Assembly: GCA_000469685.2 (NCBI GenBank)
Contig: LS997563.1
Coordinates: forward strand, 16,047,940 to 16,111,939
Source of the DNA: Haemonchus contortus
Taxonomy: Eukaryota; Nematoda; Chromadorea; Rhabditida; Trichostrongylidae
DNA: 64,000 nucleotides
Reading direction: 5' to 3'
Part shown: positions 9,601 through 19,480 of the stretch, piece after piece
Layout of the letters: the number at the start of each line of letters is the position of its first letter
Numbering within the stretch: the stretch's first letter is position 1
Made by a program: the position numbers and the translations under genes
Notes under the pieces: generated by a model
Databases searched by the model: none
What the model was told of the DNA's origin: nothing
The model's input: only the letters and a program-made list of their open reading frames with translations

Positions 9601-12128
9601 GCAGTTCAGTTTCGACAGAGGGGAGAGCGGGGGGGGGGGGTCGGATGACTCATCTGACTCATCTGACCGTAATACTCGCTGTTAGAGCAATGCCCTCTGC
9701 TCGGCCAGAAATGAACCATTATGGGTACTATTCTACCTATTACACCCCCGAAACCTCAAAATCTTGATTTTCTGTGAAACTTCGCCTATAGGGGTAATCC
9801 GATGCCCTGATAATGAATATGACCTGTATTTTTGGCGTTGGCACCATTTGGAGCCAATTTGGCGCCGAATTCGCGCCAATTGGAGTGGAGCCAATTGGCG
9901 CCAATTTGGCGCCAAGGGTGTTTTCACCAAAATCGCTGAAAACATGCGTTTAGGGGTTATTTGAGGTCCTGATGACGAATATAATATTCATTTTTGGCGT
10001 TGGCACCATTTGGAGCCAATTTGGCGCCGAATTCGCGCCAATTGGAGTCAAATGGCGCCAGCGCCAAAAATGAATGTTATATTCGTCATCAGGACCTCGA
10101 ATAACCCCTAAACGCATGTTTTCAGCGATTTTGGTGAAAACACCCTTGGCGCCAAATTGGCGCCAATTGGCTCCAAATGGTGCCAACGCCAAAAATACAG
10201 GTCATATTCATTATCAGGGCATCGGATTACCCCTATAGGCGAAGTTTCATAGAAAATCAAGATTTTGAGGTTTTGGGGGTGTAATAGGTAGAATAGTACC
10301 CATAATGGTTCATTTCTGGCCGAGCAGAGGGCATTGCTCTAACAGCGAGTATTACGGTCAGATGAGTCAGATGAGTCATCCGACCCCCCCCCCCCGCTCT
10401 CCCCTCTGTCGAAACTGAACTGCACGGTGCTGCCACAAATTTTGCAACCCCTTCGAGTGATTGGGATAGGACTGCATCTCTATTCGGTGGGTGGGGGTAA
10501 ATGGGGGTTAAGGAAAACTTCCATTATATTATCCTTTACAGCATTTGTCAAACGTAAGGGAACCCTATAGATGGTGGATATGAAGCGTAAAAGCATTTTG
10601 CAAGCGTTTAGGAGATGTTTTTTCAAAATGCAAAACGAGCGGGACCATCAAGGATCCGAACCTCCGTGACCATCCTGAGAGTCCGCCGTCGTACCAACTG
10701 CTCCATCGCCGCCCATTCGTTCTTGTTTTCGGTTGGCTTATATAGGCATCTCGGGGCGTTTAACACAGGAGAGGAAATGGTCCCATAACTCTGACCCCAG
10801 GATCGTTTAGCAGATTTGGAAAGCGGATTTGAGATACTCACCTGGAGACACATTCGGCAGTATACATCTCATCTCAGATGGCCACTGCGACCTAGTATCC
10901 TTCCCTTGTGAGATCGCGGAATGACTGTGCCACCTTACAATCTTTTTCGAAGTAGTAAAGCCTAATTTCGCAAATATGCGGATGGTTTTTTGAGTACATT
11001 CTTGTAGAGGAAATCAAGTAGATCATTTCTAGGAAAAATCCGAACTCAATATTCGAATTCTATCGAGAGAAAAAATCCGCAATAATTATGCATCAACCTA
11101 ATATTATTAAGTAATTTTGATTCAAGACTGATTTGCCGTTTTACTATCGATAGAAGTCCTCAATGCGCTGTCAAAAATGACGGCGGTTTTGCAATTTAAT
11201 TGAAGAAAGCTGTGAAGTCGTAGCGTCTATAGGAAACGCCTTCAGAAGTTGAGTCGCGACAGCGCTACACTAACTTCAGTATGACTAATACTCAATAACG
11301 TAAGGGATCCGAGGTGTTCATGAAGACACGTGCCTCTAACTGAGAAACTGCTATGCGTAAACTACTAGTTCGTTACCAAGTCCAGTTTTAAGAATCTCAA
11401 TACTCAGAGCAAATTTTCCGCTATTTCTTCATGTTGAGTTTTCCAGATCTACGGAAGAAAAAGTTTTGTATCAAGACGATACCTTGCTGATATATACTTC
11501 TCAAAATTGAAGTGCGTAACTACATTTACAGTCTACAATTTCGAGAAGTCCAAATGGGAGGAGCGCATTTTACCCACAGAACCAAGGTTTAACTGCCTTT
11601 CTGCGGTCTTTACTTTCCTCCTTTTTATTGTGATTTGTTTCGTAAACATTGGCAAAATCTACACAACTACTTTCATGATGTTCAGAGATTATCTTGGACA
11701 GAAGGGTTTTGTTCTTGGTCTCTCCAGTGATTCTACATATCTAGTTATGATGCAAACCGGTCCTAGGAAATCTACTGCAGTTATTTATTTCCTCCTACTA
11801 TCTCCAGAACTTGCAATTCACGTAAGAATTTGTTTTTTGAGATCTTCAGTCGTTGACATCTTCTTTCTATTTTTAGAAAAATCATATAATTATACGGGAT
11901 TACACTCCGCTGACAGGGCTGCGAGTTTATTTCCATCCCTGCAGTCGTTTCGTATGTACATATGTGTATAATGAGTAAGTTACTTCTATTATAGCTGTAA
12001 TGTCCACCATTATGCCAACCGTATTCAATGTCTCCTTTATCATTTACGAGTGTCGGTACTGATCTGGGCAAAGTCACTAATAAGCATTTTTTCAATTGCT
12101 TCTCAGCAACCTTATCAGGCTCAATCAG
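6656..12128 (+). CDS. Unrecognised multi-exon gene, 5' part (five phase-consistent exons)
   Basis: Candidate exons are 6656-6745 (begins at ATG, MEEEGTSAISLRC..., ends before GTGAGT, phase 0), 11447-11586, 11686-11821, 11877-11974 and 11995-12128. Every junction has GT/AG ends and phases agree (0, 2, 0, 2, then an open end in phase 1). The protein includes GQKGFVLGLSSDSTYLVMM, HIIIRDYTPLTGLRVYFHP and RFVCTYVYND. I do not recognise a family. The 'LSSDSTYLV' piece is reminiscent of beta-propeller blades, but that is a weak impression. The 4.7 kb first intron is filled with transposons, so linking exon 1 to exon 2 is an inference. Downstream exons were not found before the mariner at 12344. The gene could continue to the exons at 20797-23465, but phase does not allow a direct join from 12128 to 20797. 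Confidence 0.55.
6930..7545 (-). mobile_element. RTE relic (C-terminal end and 3' region)
   Basis: Minus-strand pieces YRTGLCSSDMRRMSRLRDP, KFRWPGHIMRRDGDRWTKTV and, further on, AKDRSEWF correspond to the tail of the RTE protein at 56000-56330 ([46 protein letters not shown]). The pieces are in different frames. The roughly 100 bp at 7090-7195 recurs in inverted orientation at 11199-11290, so that too is probably RTE 3' sequence. The relic lies in the first intron of the unrecognised gene. Confidence 0.7.
7546..8405. other. Intronic sequence without recognised content
   Basis: This is the stretch between the RTE relic and the mariner-like element in the proposed first intron of the 6656-12128 gene. 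Open frames of up to 99 codons exist on both strands (for example 7532-7822 plus and 8387-8088 minus), but they lack splice logic and family resemblance. The upper part may be older RTE sequence. Nothing firmer can be said. Confidence 0.4.
8408..8994 (+). mobile_element. Internally deleted mariner-like element, 587 bp
   Basis: The left end is TTAGGTTGATGCATAATTAT and the right end, read on the opposite strand, is TTAGGTTTAAGCATGATTAT. Both are followed by TTGCGGATTTTTT, and TA flanks each side (8406-8407, 8995-8996). The plus strand inside encodes the end of a mariner transposase (NRNFVDLDDLMADVKAWIA, then FFVFWDPSN with stops before VLDVDGD), but the N-terminal and catalytic core are absent. 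Confidence 0.8.
9000..11101 (-). mobile_element. Second mariner-like copy, inverted, split by the foldback element
   Basis: 10912-11101 is the reverse complement of about 8408-8605, down to the terminal TTAGGTTGATGCATAATTAT with TA at 11102-11103. On the other side of the foldback, 9090-9115 (GATCGGTGAAAAGTTACTGA) matches the continuation of the same element (8608-8632 on the opposite strand). So the foldback at 9116-10908 is an insertion into this copy. The distal end of this copy is not recognisable, and the segment before about 9060 is unassigned. Confidence 0.7.
9116..10908. mobile_element. Giant foldback (palindromic) element, 1,793 bp, TGA target duplication
   Basis: The two halves are near-perfect reverse complements: each arm is about 870-890 bp around an off-centre loop of roughly 60-100 bp near 10000-10060. 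Ends read CAAGGGAAGG...CCTTCCCTTG. The host sequence on both sides is TGA (9113-9115 and 10909-10911), and the uninterrupted sequence in the neighbouring mariner copy has one TGA, which supports a 3 bp target duplication. The arms contain a poly-G/poly-C run (9631-9640 and its mirror near 10385-10395) and, near the centre, many overlapping units built on TTGGCGCCAA and CCAATTGG. The mirrored open frames at 9171-9401 and 10853-10623 are a by-product of the symmetry. No transposase gene is visible, so the element is non-autonomous. Confidence 0.85.
11102..11446. other. Intron sequence with an inverted copy of the 7.1 kb repeat
   Basis: 11199-11290 is the reverse complement of about 7095-7205 (shared GAAAGCTGTGAAGT, ATAGGAAACGCC and GTTGAGTCGCGACA). 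It is probably a second fragment of the same RTE 3' sequence in the opposite orientation. The rest, up to the acceptor TTTTCCAG at 11439-11446, shows no coding signal. Confidence 0.55.
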
Positions 12129-12343
12129 GTATAACCATTTTTGGTCACCTCCCTCCTACGACCCCTTTATATCACAATAAAGTGTCATTGGCAGTGGATT
12201 AGTGGAAGGGGCCCATTGCCAATACGAAAGGCGTAACAAGCTTTAGTCGCTTTTCCCCTGTGAGGCTCAATTTGATTGTAATCAGCACTTTCTGTCGCAG
12301 CCTTCTACCACCCCGTCGTACCCTAGTTCAAACACCGAATCTA

Positions 12344-13611
12344 TTAGGTTGAGTCATAAGTCCTCGGACAAAATGATAGTGATGACTTCTAGCGATCATA
12401 ACTCTTGAAAGAGGTAACGAAAATGAACGTGCGAGGCATTGTTAGATAGAGTATGGAAAGCTCTTCCAAACGCATACTGGAGAACGCACCCAGCTGTTTC
12501 CTTTCCCGCGACTGTGCCTCATGATTTCAAGCCGTCGCAACTCCACATTCGCAACACCATCATATTTATTTTTTTATCTGGCCATGAACCCGCGGCAATC
12601 GATAGAGGTATGAAGGACTTCCACAAGCAGGAGGAGTACAATTTTCAAATTGCATTAGAAGTTCACATCGGGCGACTATTCCGTCGAAAATGAAGACCGT
12701 CCGGGGCGCTCAATGAAGTTGGATTTGAAGGTGCTGCGGAGCCAGGTGGAAGCCGATCCGTATCAAACTACTCGTGAACTGGCAACCACCCTTGAGGAGT
12801 CAGTCCATAGTTCTTCGTGAACTGAAGTCAATCGACAAGGTGCGAAAGCTCGGTCCATAGCTGCCTCATGCTTTGAAGCAGTATGACATAGACCGCCGCG
12901 ACGACGTGGCACTTTCTCTCCTCACGCTCAAGAGCACCACACGTGGCTCGAGTACCTAGTCACCAGGGGTGCGAAGCCGAACCTCTATCTAACGTTCACC
13001 GGCGTTCTCAACGGATTGACAAAGGGGCGCATGCAGAAGACTCCCCTAAACCCAACGTACACGCCAAGGAGGTTATGCTCTGATTCTGGTGGAGCGCTCT
13101 CCGTGTCGAATAATGGGAGCTGCTAGACGAAGGATGCACAGTGACCGCACACGTCTACATTACGCAACTGAGGAATTTGAAGGCGAATCCCGAAGCTACA
13201 CGTCCATAGCAGCACAAAGTTCGCTTCCAGCACGACAACGTCCAGAGTTCGCCATCATATTGCAAGAACGACCAAAACTGAACTGACGAATTTCGGCAGG
13301 ACAAGTTTACTACACCAACAATGTTCCTCAGTTTTGGATCCCTCGGATTACCACCTTTTCCCCCATCTTCAACGTCATCTGAATGGTCAGGACTTTCAAA
13401 CCCGCGACGACATCAAAATGGCACTGATGCAGTTCTCCAAGGGCCAGCTCCCAGCGTTCTAAAGCAAGGGCATCTACGATTTGCCCAAGCATTGGCAGAA
13501 GACCATCGATGCCAATGGGGCATATCTCAAATGATTCGCTATTGTCGTTTAAAAATTGTAAGATAAATATTATCATTGCCAATTTGTCCGAGGACTTATG
13601 ACTGAACCTAA
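12344..13611 (+). mobile_element. mariner transposon, 1,268 bp, decayed transposase
   Basis: The inverted ends start TTAGGTTSAGTCATAAGTCC with one mismatch in about 28 bp, and TA flanks both sides (12342-12343, 13612-13613). The plus-strand relic reads VEADPYQTTRELATTL (HTH region) at about 12745-12800 and, near the end, DPSDYHLFPHLQRHLNGQDF and LPKHWQKTIDANGAY, which are typical mariner C-terminal motifs. Stops and frame changes interrupt it throughout, so it is dead. It differs from the mariner at 2996-4267 in ends and protein. Confidence 0.9.
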
Positions 13612-14519
13612 TATAAAGTTCCCTTACAAACATGTGAAGCATGTGAAGAATCCTCCAACTCTTACGTTTTTGACGCCCTATGTTTGGACCATTAATTGGG
13701 AACATTAGTGATGCCAACCGATTGTTTGAAGGGCTGTGCAAGGTTCTTTCGTTATGTGACCATATAAAAAAAGAAGCCTATGAAAAGAAGCTACATCATC
13801 TACGTAGAGGCACGGCATAAAACACCTTTCGTCCCGGGAATTTGCGGCCGAGGGTTGGAAATGTAAGACGCAGCCATACGGCCCTTCTCACATAGGAAAC
13901 ACCACTTTATTTATTTATTTATTATCGTTGCACGACCGGTGTCCAAGTATATGACCCTAGAAATAGAATAGAAAGAGGTTCTTCATTTCTACAGAAATCG
14001 GATGATTAAGAGCATATAAATCTCCCATACCAGTGCATGCTTGTCGCCAGAAGAAAAGGAAAAGATGTCACATTAGTCAGAGCCGCAAAATGGAGATGAT
14101 CTCAATGACCGACTTAGTTGAGAGCCATGAAGATAACCAAGCCCGAGGCGCAACATGCGGGCGGGTGCCAATGCACCTCATTGACCTAAACACGGACCCA
14201 TCACGCTGGCTCGGTGGTGCTCCACAGTAATCAACTAAGTGGAAACGACGTAGTCCACTATGAAACACATGTTAGCGACTAGTATAAGCAGTTATTGGCC
14301 AAGTAATGACCGTAATAAGCAGACTAATTTAACTTAGCCGAACATGATGCAAGCGCTTAGGCTGGGCATGCAACATAACAGTAAGGCAAGATTTCATGCG
14401 CAAGATAAGCAGAGGACAAAGAAAGAAGAAGAACCTCTCTCTGACAAACTAGCGGTTACTCTCACCAATGTGCGCATTCGACAGTAGGTGTTAGTAAAAA
14501 AAAAGAAACAGACCAACGC
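13612..14519. other. Gap between a mariner and a LINE; no gene seen
   Basis: It contains a TTTA microsatellite (TTTATTTATTTATTTATTAT at about 13912-13926) and open frames under 70 codons at 14033-14268 with no family resemblance. The stretch just before 14520 may be flank of the LINE's 3' end. No RNA gene was recognised. Confidence 0.4.
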
Positions 14520-16325
14520 AAAAATACCAAGAAAAGTTAACATAACGCAACGCTACTCTGTGGGAAGGACTACTGGAAAAACATGTTAAACACACGAGGA
14601 TTGATAACGGCAACAAAGGATGCAAGATTAAAAGTCAGCAATCCCAAGCAAATTCATAAAATCAAGTTTCAGCAGTGCTCGTTTGAATGATGAGACCCTA
14701 TCATTCATGAGAATATTCAAGGGCAATTTATTCAACCAGACTGATGTCCTGCAGAAGAACGATTTTCTGTAAATGTCATTAAAGTATCGACCGCGATACA
14801 GAGATCTGGAAACATATATGTTTAAGCACGGTCTTCTAAGAGATGAAGGTTTAAGTCGCCAGAATTTGGAAGGAGTAAGACGAGACTTACCTCTGAGTAT
14901 TCTGAAAGCTAAGACTAAATCAGCGAAAGTCCGCCTATACAAGAGGCTCCTCAATGCAAGCTCTCTAAGCCGTATCCTGTAAGGCGGCAAGGACCTAGGA
15001 TAGCCTGGATCTGGAAACACTCGATAATAAACTAGCCTTGTGAAAGTAATTTGCACTTTCTCGATGGAGTCAATTAACTTTTTAGATTGGGGGTTCCAGA
15101 CCTGACTTGAGTATTCAAGGATGGGAAGAACGTAAGCCTTGTATAGCCTAATTAGGTTTGTCAGGTCGGACGTCTTAACAATCCTAAACAAGCTGTACAG
15201 GCACCGAAGGGCTTTGGATACTATACCTTCGATGTGAGTTTCCCATTTCATAGTACTACAAACGGTTACCCCAAGATCACGAGCCTGATTAACGACACTA
15301 GATGACGGTAACCCCTCTATGACCAGTTCTGGCACTCTCTTTCCCAAAGTGAGCAAACAAGTTTTTGCAAGGTTGACCTTAAGACCCCATTCTTGAGCCC
15401 ATGAAGACATGCGGAGCAAAACATCGCTTAACAGGGCTCCCGCACTATCTGGTTGGTCGTAACCGAAACTAGTAAAGGCCTTGATATCGTCTGCAAAGGC
15501 GTACACCTTGATGTCGTGGCCCAGTGCAAGCGTCGATGGGAGATCCATAGTATAAATTAGAAACAACAATGGGGATAGAACACTCCCCTGGGGTACTCCC
15601 GAGAGGCAGTCCCTCCTCTCTGAAAGGCTGCCATGCACATTAACGACGAAGCCACGGTCACTAAGGTAGGACTCAAGCCAGTTATATAGAGCACCTCTAA
15701 TCCCGATACTTTGTAGTGTTTTTAAGAGCCTCACGTGGTTCACTGTGTCAAACGCCTTACTGAGATCGAAATAGATGACCCCTACGTTTTTCAACTGGTT
15801 AAGGGCTTCCATCCACAAGTGGGTGCATTCAAGAATCTGCAATGCCGTAGATGAGTTCTTGATGAACCCAAACTGTTCGCACGGAATGAGGTCATGCTTC
15901 TCAAGCCAATCCAATAAGCCTACTTTCAGAATTCTCTCCATAACTTTGCAAGGGGTCGGAGTAATACTAATGGGTCTGAACTCGTCAGGTTTTGAAGCAG
16001 AAGGCTTTTTGGGAATCGCTGTGACTAAAGATTGTTTCCACAGAGTAGGCACCTCGCCCGTCATAAGGGATATATTGAAAATATGGCACAAGGGAGCAGC
16101 GAGTTTCCTGGCAAAGGTTTTGTAGAAAATGGCTGGTACTAGATCCGACGGCAAAGAGAAAGAACTTTTTATTTTGCGTAAATGTTTGTGAACAAGGTAG
16201 GGGTCGATAATTGTTAAGGGGCACTCCCCTTCGACACGAGAAGGAATATCATCGACTGACGTGTCACAAGGCGAAAACACGGTGACAAAGTAGTCAGCCA
16301 GAACGTTCGCTTTCCTTAACACTCA
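14520..16325 (-). mobile_element. 5'-truncated CR1/Jockey-type LINE with long RT frame
   Basis: The minus-strand frame 16322-14628 (564 codons) is an almost complete reverse-transcriptase domain followed by the family C-terminal region. RT landmarks are FRPISITPTPCKVMERIL, EQFGFI, VIYFDLSKAFDTVNH (first catalytic aspartate), LSGVPQGSVLSPLLFLIY, YAFADDIKAF (FADD catalytic pair) and LGVTV. It lacks the upstream AP-type endonuclease: similarity stops near 16325, the usual outcome of incomplete reverse transcription. The RT frame itself has no stop, so insertion may be fairly recent. The 3' untranslated part runs to about 14520. The CR1/Jockey assignment rests on motif style only. Confidence 0.85.
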
Positions 16326-16660
16326 TTGAAATCGTCCTCATTACTCTACGTTGCTTTCGCTCTCCTGATGGATGCACAGTACGCGCATTACTTCCCCATA
16401 GTTTACGCCTTTCAATTCTTCTTGCTCATGTTTCTTTTCCGGTTCTTGTCCAAACGAGGAGGCGCCTCGAATGTGTCACACTGCGTGCGGAGTACTAGAG
16501 GGGGCAATGTCTCTATTTAACCCCAGCTTCGTTTTTTCTTTTTGCAAAATTTCTAGGAAACCAGCCCAACCTCATAGCACTCGTTTTTTACTCCGCGTTT
16601 GATGTCGACATTCAGCAGTTATGAATTCATTTTCACATCCTCTTAGTGATTCTGCCGACT
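16326..16660. other. Unassigned sequence
   Basis: A short plus-strand frame (16326-16520) begins with hydrophobic residues but has no recognisable homology and sits directly at the LINE junction, so it is probably fortuitous. Nothing else was seen. Confidence 0.35.
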
Positions 16661-16667
16661 TTATCAG

Positions 16668-16923
16668 GGGGCACGGAACATTCACCCAGAACTGGATGGA
16701 CGCGGCAAACCGCGCGGCGAAATTCGTGGTGATTGAAACGACTTAGGCGCCCTATTTTTGGGGCGCAAATTTTAAGTGGGATATATAAGTAGCATCAGTT
16801 GGCCCTACTTATCCGATCTACTTGAAACCCGTGGTCTAATGATGGGCTCCAAAGCCGTTTTAACCACCACGAAATTCGCCGCGCAGTTTGCCGCGTCCAT
16901 CCAGTTCTGTGTGAATGCACCCA
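16668..16923. repeat. Inverted-repeat (hairpin) element, about 250 bp
   Basis: The left arm near 16682-16740 (CAGAACTGGATGGACGCGGC, then CGCGGCGAAATTCGTGGTG) is mirrored by 16862-16921 (CACCACGAAATTCGCCGCG, then GCCGCGTCCATCCAGTTCTG), with about 120 bp between the arms. It looks like a MITE. No target duplication could be defined. The small open frame at 16776-17081 overlaps it and is not taken as a gene. Confidence 0.65.
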
Positions 16924-17099
16924 CAACCTGTTATCAGCGAGTCCGTATCACGAACTCTGCACTCCCACAGCTCTCTAAACTTCCTCACGTGGATTCGCTT
17001 CGCCTCATCGGCCACGTTTGGACGTGGGCTACGGTATTTTGCATTTGGAAGGAGTCATTCAGAAAGTTCAAGCAAATTTGAGAGCCAAAAATTTCTGTA

Positions 17100-17667
17100 A
17101 CGTGTCAACTAGCCAAGGCATCTTTGATCCATTATTAACTTTTTTATTTCGTACAACTTTATTCTAGGTCGCACTTTCAGTCCGCATTGAGAACTGGTCT
17201 TTCTGAGGCTTCAGCATTTCATGTTTACACAATGTTTCCCAACTGCTCCATCTGCCTTCATTATAGTACATCGGCTACTATTGTGGTCCGAGGAAAGCCA
17301 AAACGCTGGGCTCTCATGAAAAAGTATTTGTCTTTCTTTAAATTTTCAGCCCATAGTAGTTCAGATTTTTCTCTTTTTTGCAACAAAAATGCTCCCCGTT
17401 TTCAGGAACTATTTGAGGGTTCATTCTAATGGTTTTATATTGAACACTGGTGTAACGATCGTTATGGTACTTTTCTCAAGTTCTCTTCCCACACAATTGA
17501 AGTACAAGCAGAAGGTATTCACATTTGAAAATCAATAGTAGGAAATGAGTTATATTACCCAAGCGTAGGTGTTTTTCATCTCAGCTCCTAAACGTTTTCT
17601 CATGCTTATGAACTACTCGGTTTTTGCTATATTTTTCATTTATCTTTATTTCCGCATATATTTTCAG
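17100..17667. other. Gap with one possible but unassigned exon
   Basis: An acceptor-like TTCTAG at 17162-17167 precedes an open frame running to a stop at 17429 (contains NKNAPRFQELFEGSF). It does not join in phase with the exons at 12128 or 20797, and I do not recognise it. It could be a terminal exon of the 6656-12128 gene or chance. Confidence 0.25.
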
Positions 17668-18163
17668 GGTGAAAATGTAGTTGGGGGGGGGGCCACGCGG
17701 CGGCGCGGCGCCTTTTCATGTCTGTGCCCTCCCCGGCGAGATAGTAAACAAGGAAGATTAGGCGAGCCCGTAATGGTGTTTAAGGACGTTTCATAGTTCT
17801 TTTATGTTATAACTGCGTGTTTTTCACCTAATTTTAGGAAGGGGAGGGGCTCCGGGGTGGGTGAGCCAATTGGACGTTCAACTTTTATCTCATCCCAGCT
17901 TTTTGCACGAGATAACCATCTCACCCACCCCGGAGCCCCTCCCCTCCTTAAAGAATAGGTTTTATCGGCTCAGAAGAAGAGTATCCATCATATGCAAACA
18001 TATCAACATGTGTCAAGAGTTAGTTTGTTCCAAATTTCGAAACACATCAGTGCAACCTCTCCATTTCTTCCCAGACTCAGGCCCACTGCTATCTCGCTGG
18101 GGAGAGCGCCAGACGAGGAAAGTGTCGCGCCGCCGCGTGGCCCCTCCCAACTACATTTTCACC
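17668..18163. repeat. Nested hairpin repeat, about 496 bp
   Basis: The outer arms are GGTGAAAATGTAGTTGGG (17668) and its complement CCCAACTACATTTTCACC ending at 18163. They continue inward as the GC-rich CCACGCGGCGGCGCGGCG / CGCCGCCGCGTGG. A second perfect hairpin lies inside: 17842-17862 (GGAGGGGCTCCGGGGTGGGT) against 17919-17946. Two nested symmetries suggest a foldback element or one hairpin element inside another. No coding content. Confidence 0.7.
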
Positions 18164-18354
18164 ATTTTCAATTTGTACCCTGTAGACTGCTTCCATATTT
18201 CCCAGTGCAGTGTGCGTTCTCCAGTCGGTGATCGAAACAGTGTGATTACCTTTGAAGGTCAGAGCATTGTTGGTCCCACATTGCAGTGAGCCTATGCCAA
18301 TTTTGATGGCAATGACATGGTCGACGTATAGCCCACAGCAGATATCCTTGTTAA

Positions 18355-18674
18355 CCCTTTGACGACAGCGCGGCTCAACGGTGTGCCGCGGTTTTTCGGT
18401 CGCGTGGGACAGCGCGGCTCAACGTTGAGCCGCACTCCTTTCAAGAGTTAATCTTTTTGGTTGCTCATTTTTTTTGAAGTTTTTTGTTTTTATTGCTGCT
18501 GCTTGAAACTTAAAGATGAGAAATAACCCTGGGAAATTTGAAAATAGCTTGTTGCGGGAAAAAGAGTGACCCGTGGGACAGCGCGGCTCAACGTTGAGCC
18601 GCGGATGCGGAACGCTTCAAAACGCCCCTGTCCCGCGCGGCAGACACGCAGAAAGGCGCGCTGTCGTCAAAGGG
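18355..18674. mobile_element. piggyBac-type MITE, 320 bp, TTAA-flanked
   Basis: The ends are CCCTTTGACGACAGCGCG and its complement CGCGCTGTCGTCAAAGGG, each directly flanked by TTAA (18351-18354 and 18675-18678). The TTAA duplication plus CCC-type ends is diagnostic of the piggyBac superfamily. Inside are copies of a palindromic 20-mer, GCGGCTCAACGTTGAGCCGC, in direct repeats GGGACAGCGCGGCTCAACG near 18396-18434 and 18572-18603, and a diverged third near the left end. There is no transposase, so mobility would need a piggyBac transposase elsewhere in the genome. Confidence 0.88.
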
Positions 18675-19134
18675 TTAACAATCTTTCCTGAGATGACAAA
18701 ATTCTTGACTATATTATTTCCACACAATGTGCTTAATGATGCGCGATGGACTCTTGTCAGGCATATGATCGGCGGTAAATCTGACATTCATCATATGTTT
18801 ACATCGCCCTTTTTCTATTTAGTGTTTCGGAAAGTAATTAGGATTTTCGGAGTTCGAAAATCTTCATAGTTAGCGGACCCAGGTCATTATCGTGAAGATT
18901 ATCGATGAGATGGTTACATTCTTTATTGATGTTTTCGATAGAAGAATCTTCCCGAAAACTTGCGAGTGAAGCGAGGGGATCACAAATGATTGGGTTGTTG
19001 GGGCTTCGTTGCCTGAATTTCGCATCTCTCTCCTCGCACTGAAAAGCGAAATCTAGCGCGGAGGAGACGATTGTCTAATCCCGTGTGGAACTTCCAACAG
19101 GTCACTCCCACTTCCATCGCCAACGAGGGTGCTT

Positions 19135-19480
19135 TTGGAACTGTGTGTTACCATGGATGGAGTGAGTCGACATTATAAAGTCGGACAGCCTTTAACCCTG
19201 CTCATTCCATTCCATTCCGTGAGCCCCGATTTGCAGCTCTTCAGCCGTTCTTCTTGGGCCAATCTTGGCGTTGAAATCACCAACGATGACCTTGAAGAAA
19301 GTATGTTCTTCTCTGTAGAGCATCTCCAAATCCATATGAAACGCATCCAACTCCTCTTCTTCGTGCCTTGCTGTTGCTGCGCAACGACGATTGTTAGAGC
19401 TGGGGAAGAGCCACATCTTTTCGACCTTCCATTCATTTTGTAATGCGAACACAGCAGCCTCTCCCGAAGGGCCCAACGAG
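19135..19480 (-). mobile_element. RTE relic (endonuclease part)
   Basis: The minus strand encodes EEEELDAFHMDLEMLYREEH, TFFKVIVGDFNAKIGPRR and GMEWNEQG. These are almost identical to residues of the apurinic-type endonuclease of the RTE at 53857-54050. Only this part remains. The flanks show no recognisable RT. Confidence 0.85.

Noticed and set aside
9171..10853. Two identical 76-codon frames facing each other (9171-9401 plus, 10853-10623 minus)
   Set aside because: They are mirror copies created by the foldback symmetry and have no coding features.
11781..12095. 104-codon minus-strand frame
   Set aside because: It overlaps three plus-strand exons with consistent splice phases. The minus frame reads EYGWHNGGHYSYN, which looks protein-like, but no minus-strand splice partners were found. 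It remains a minor possibility.
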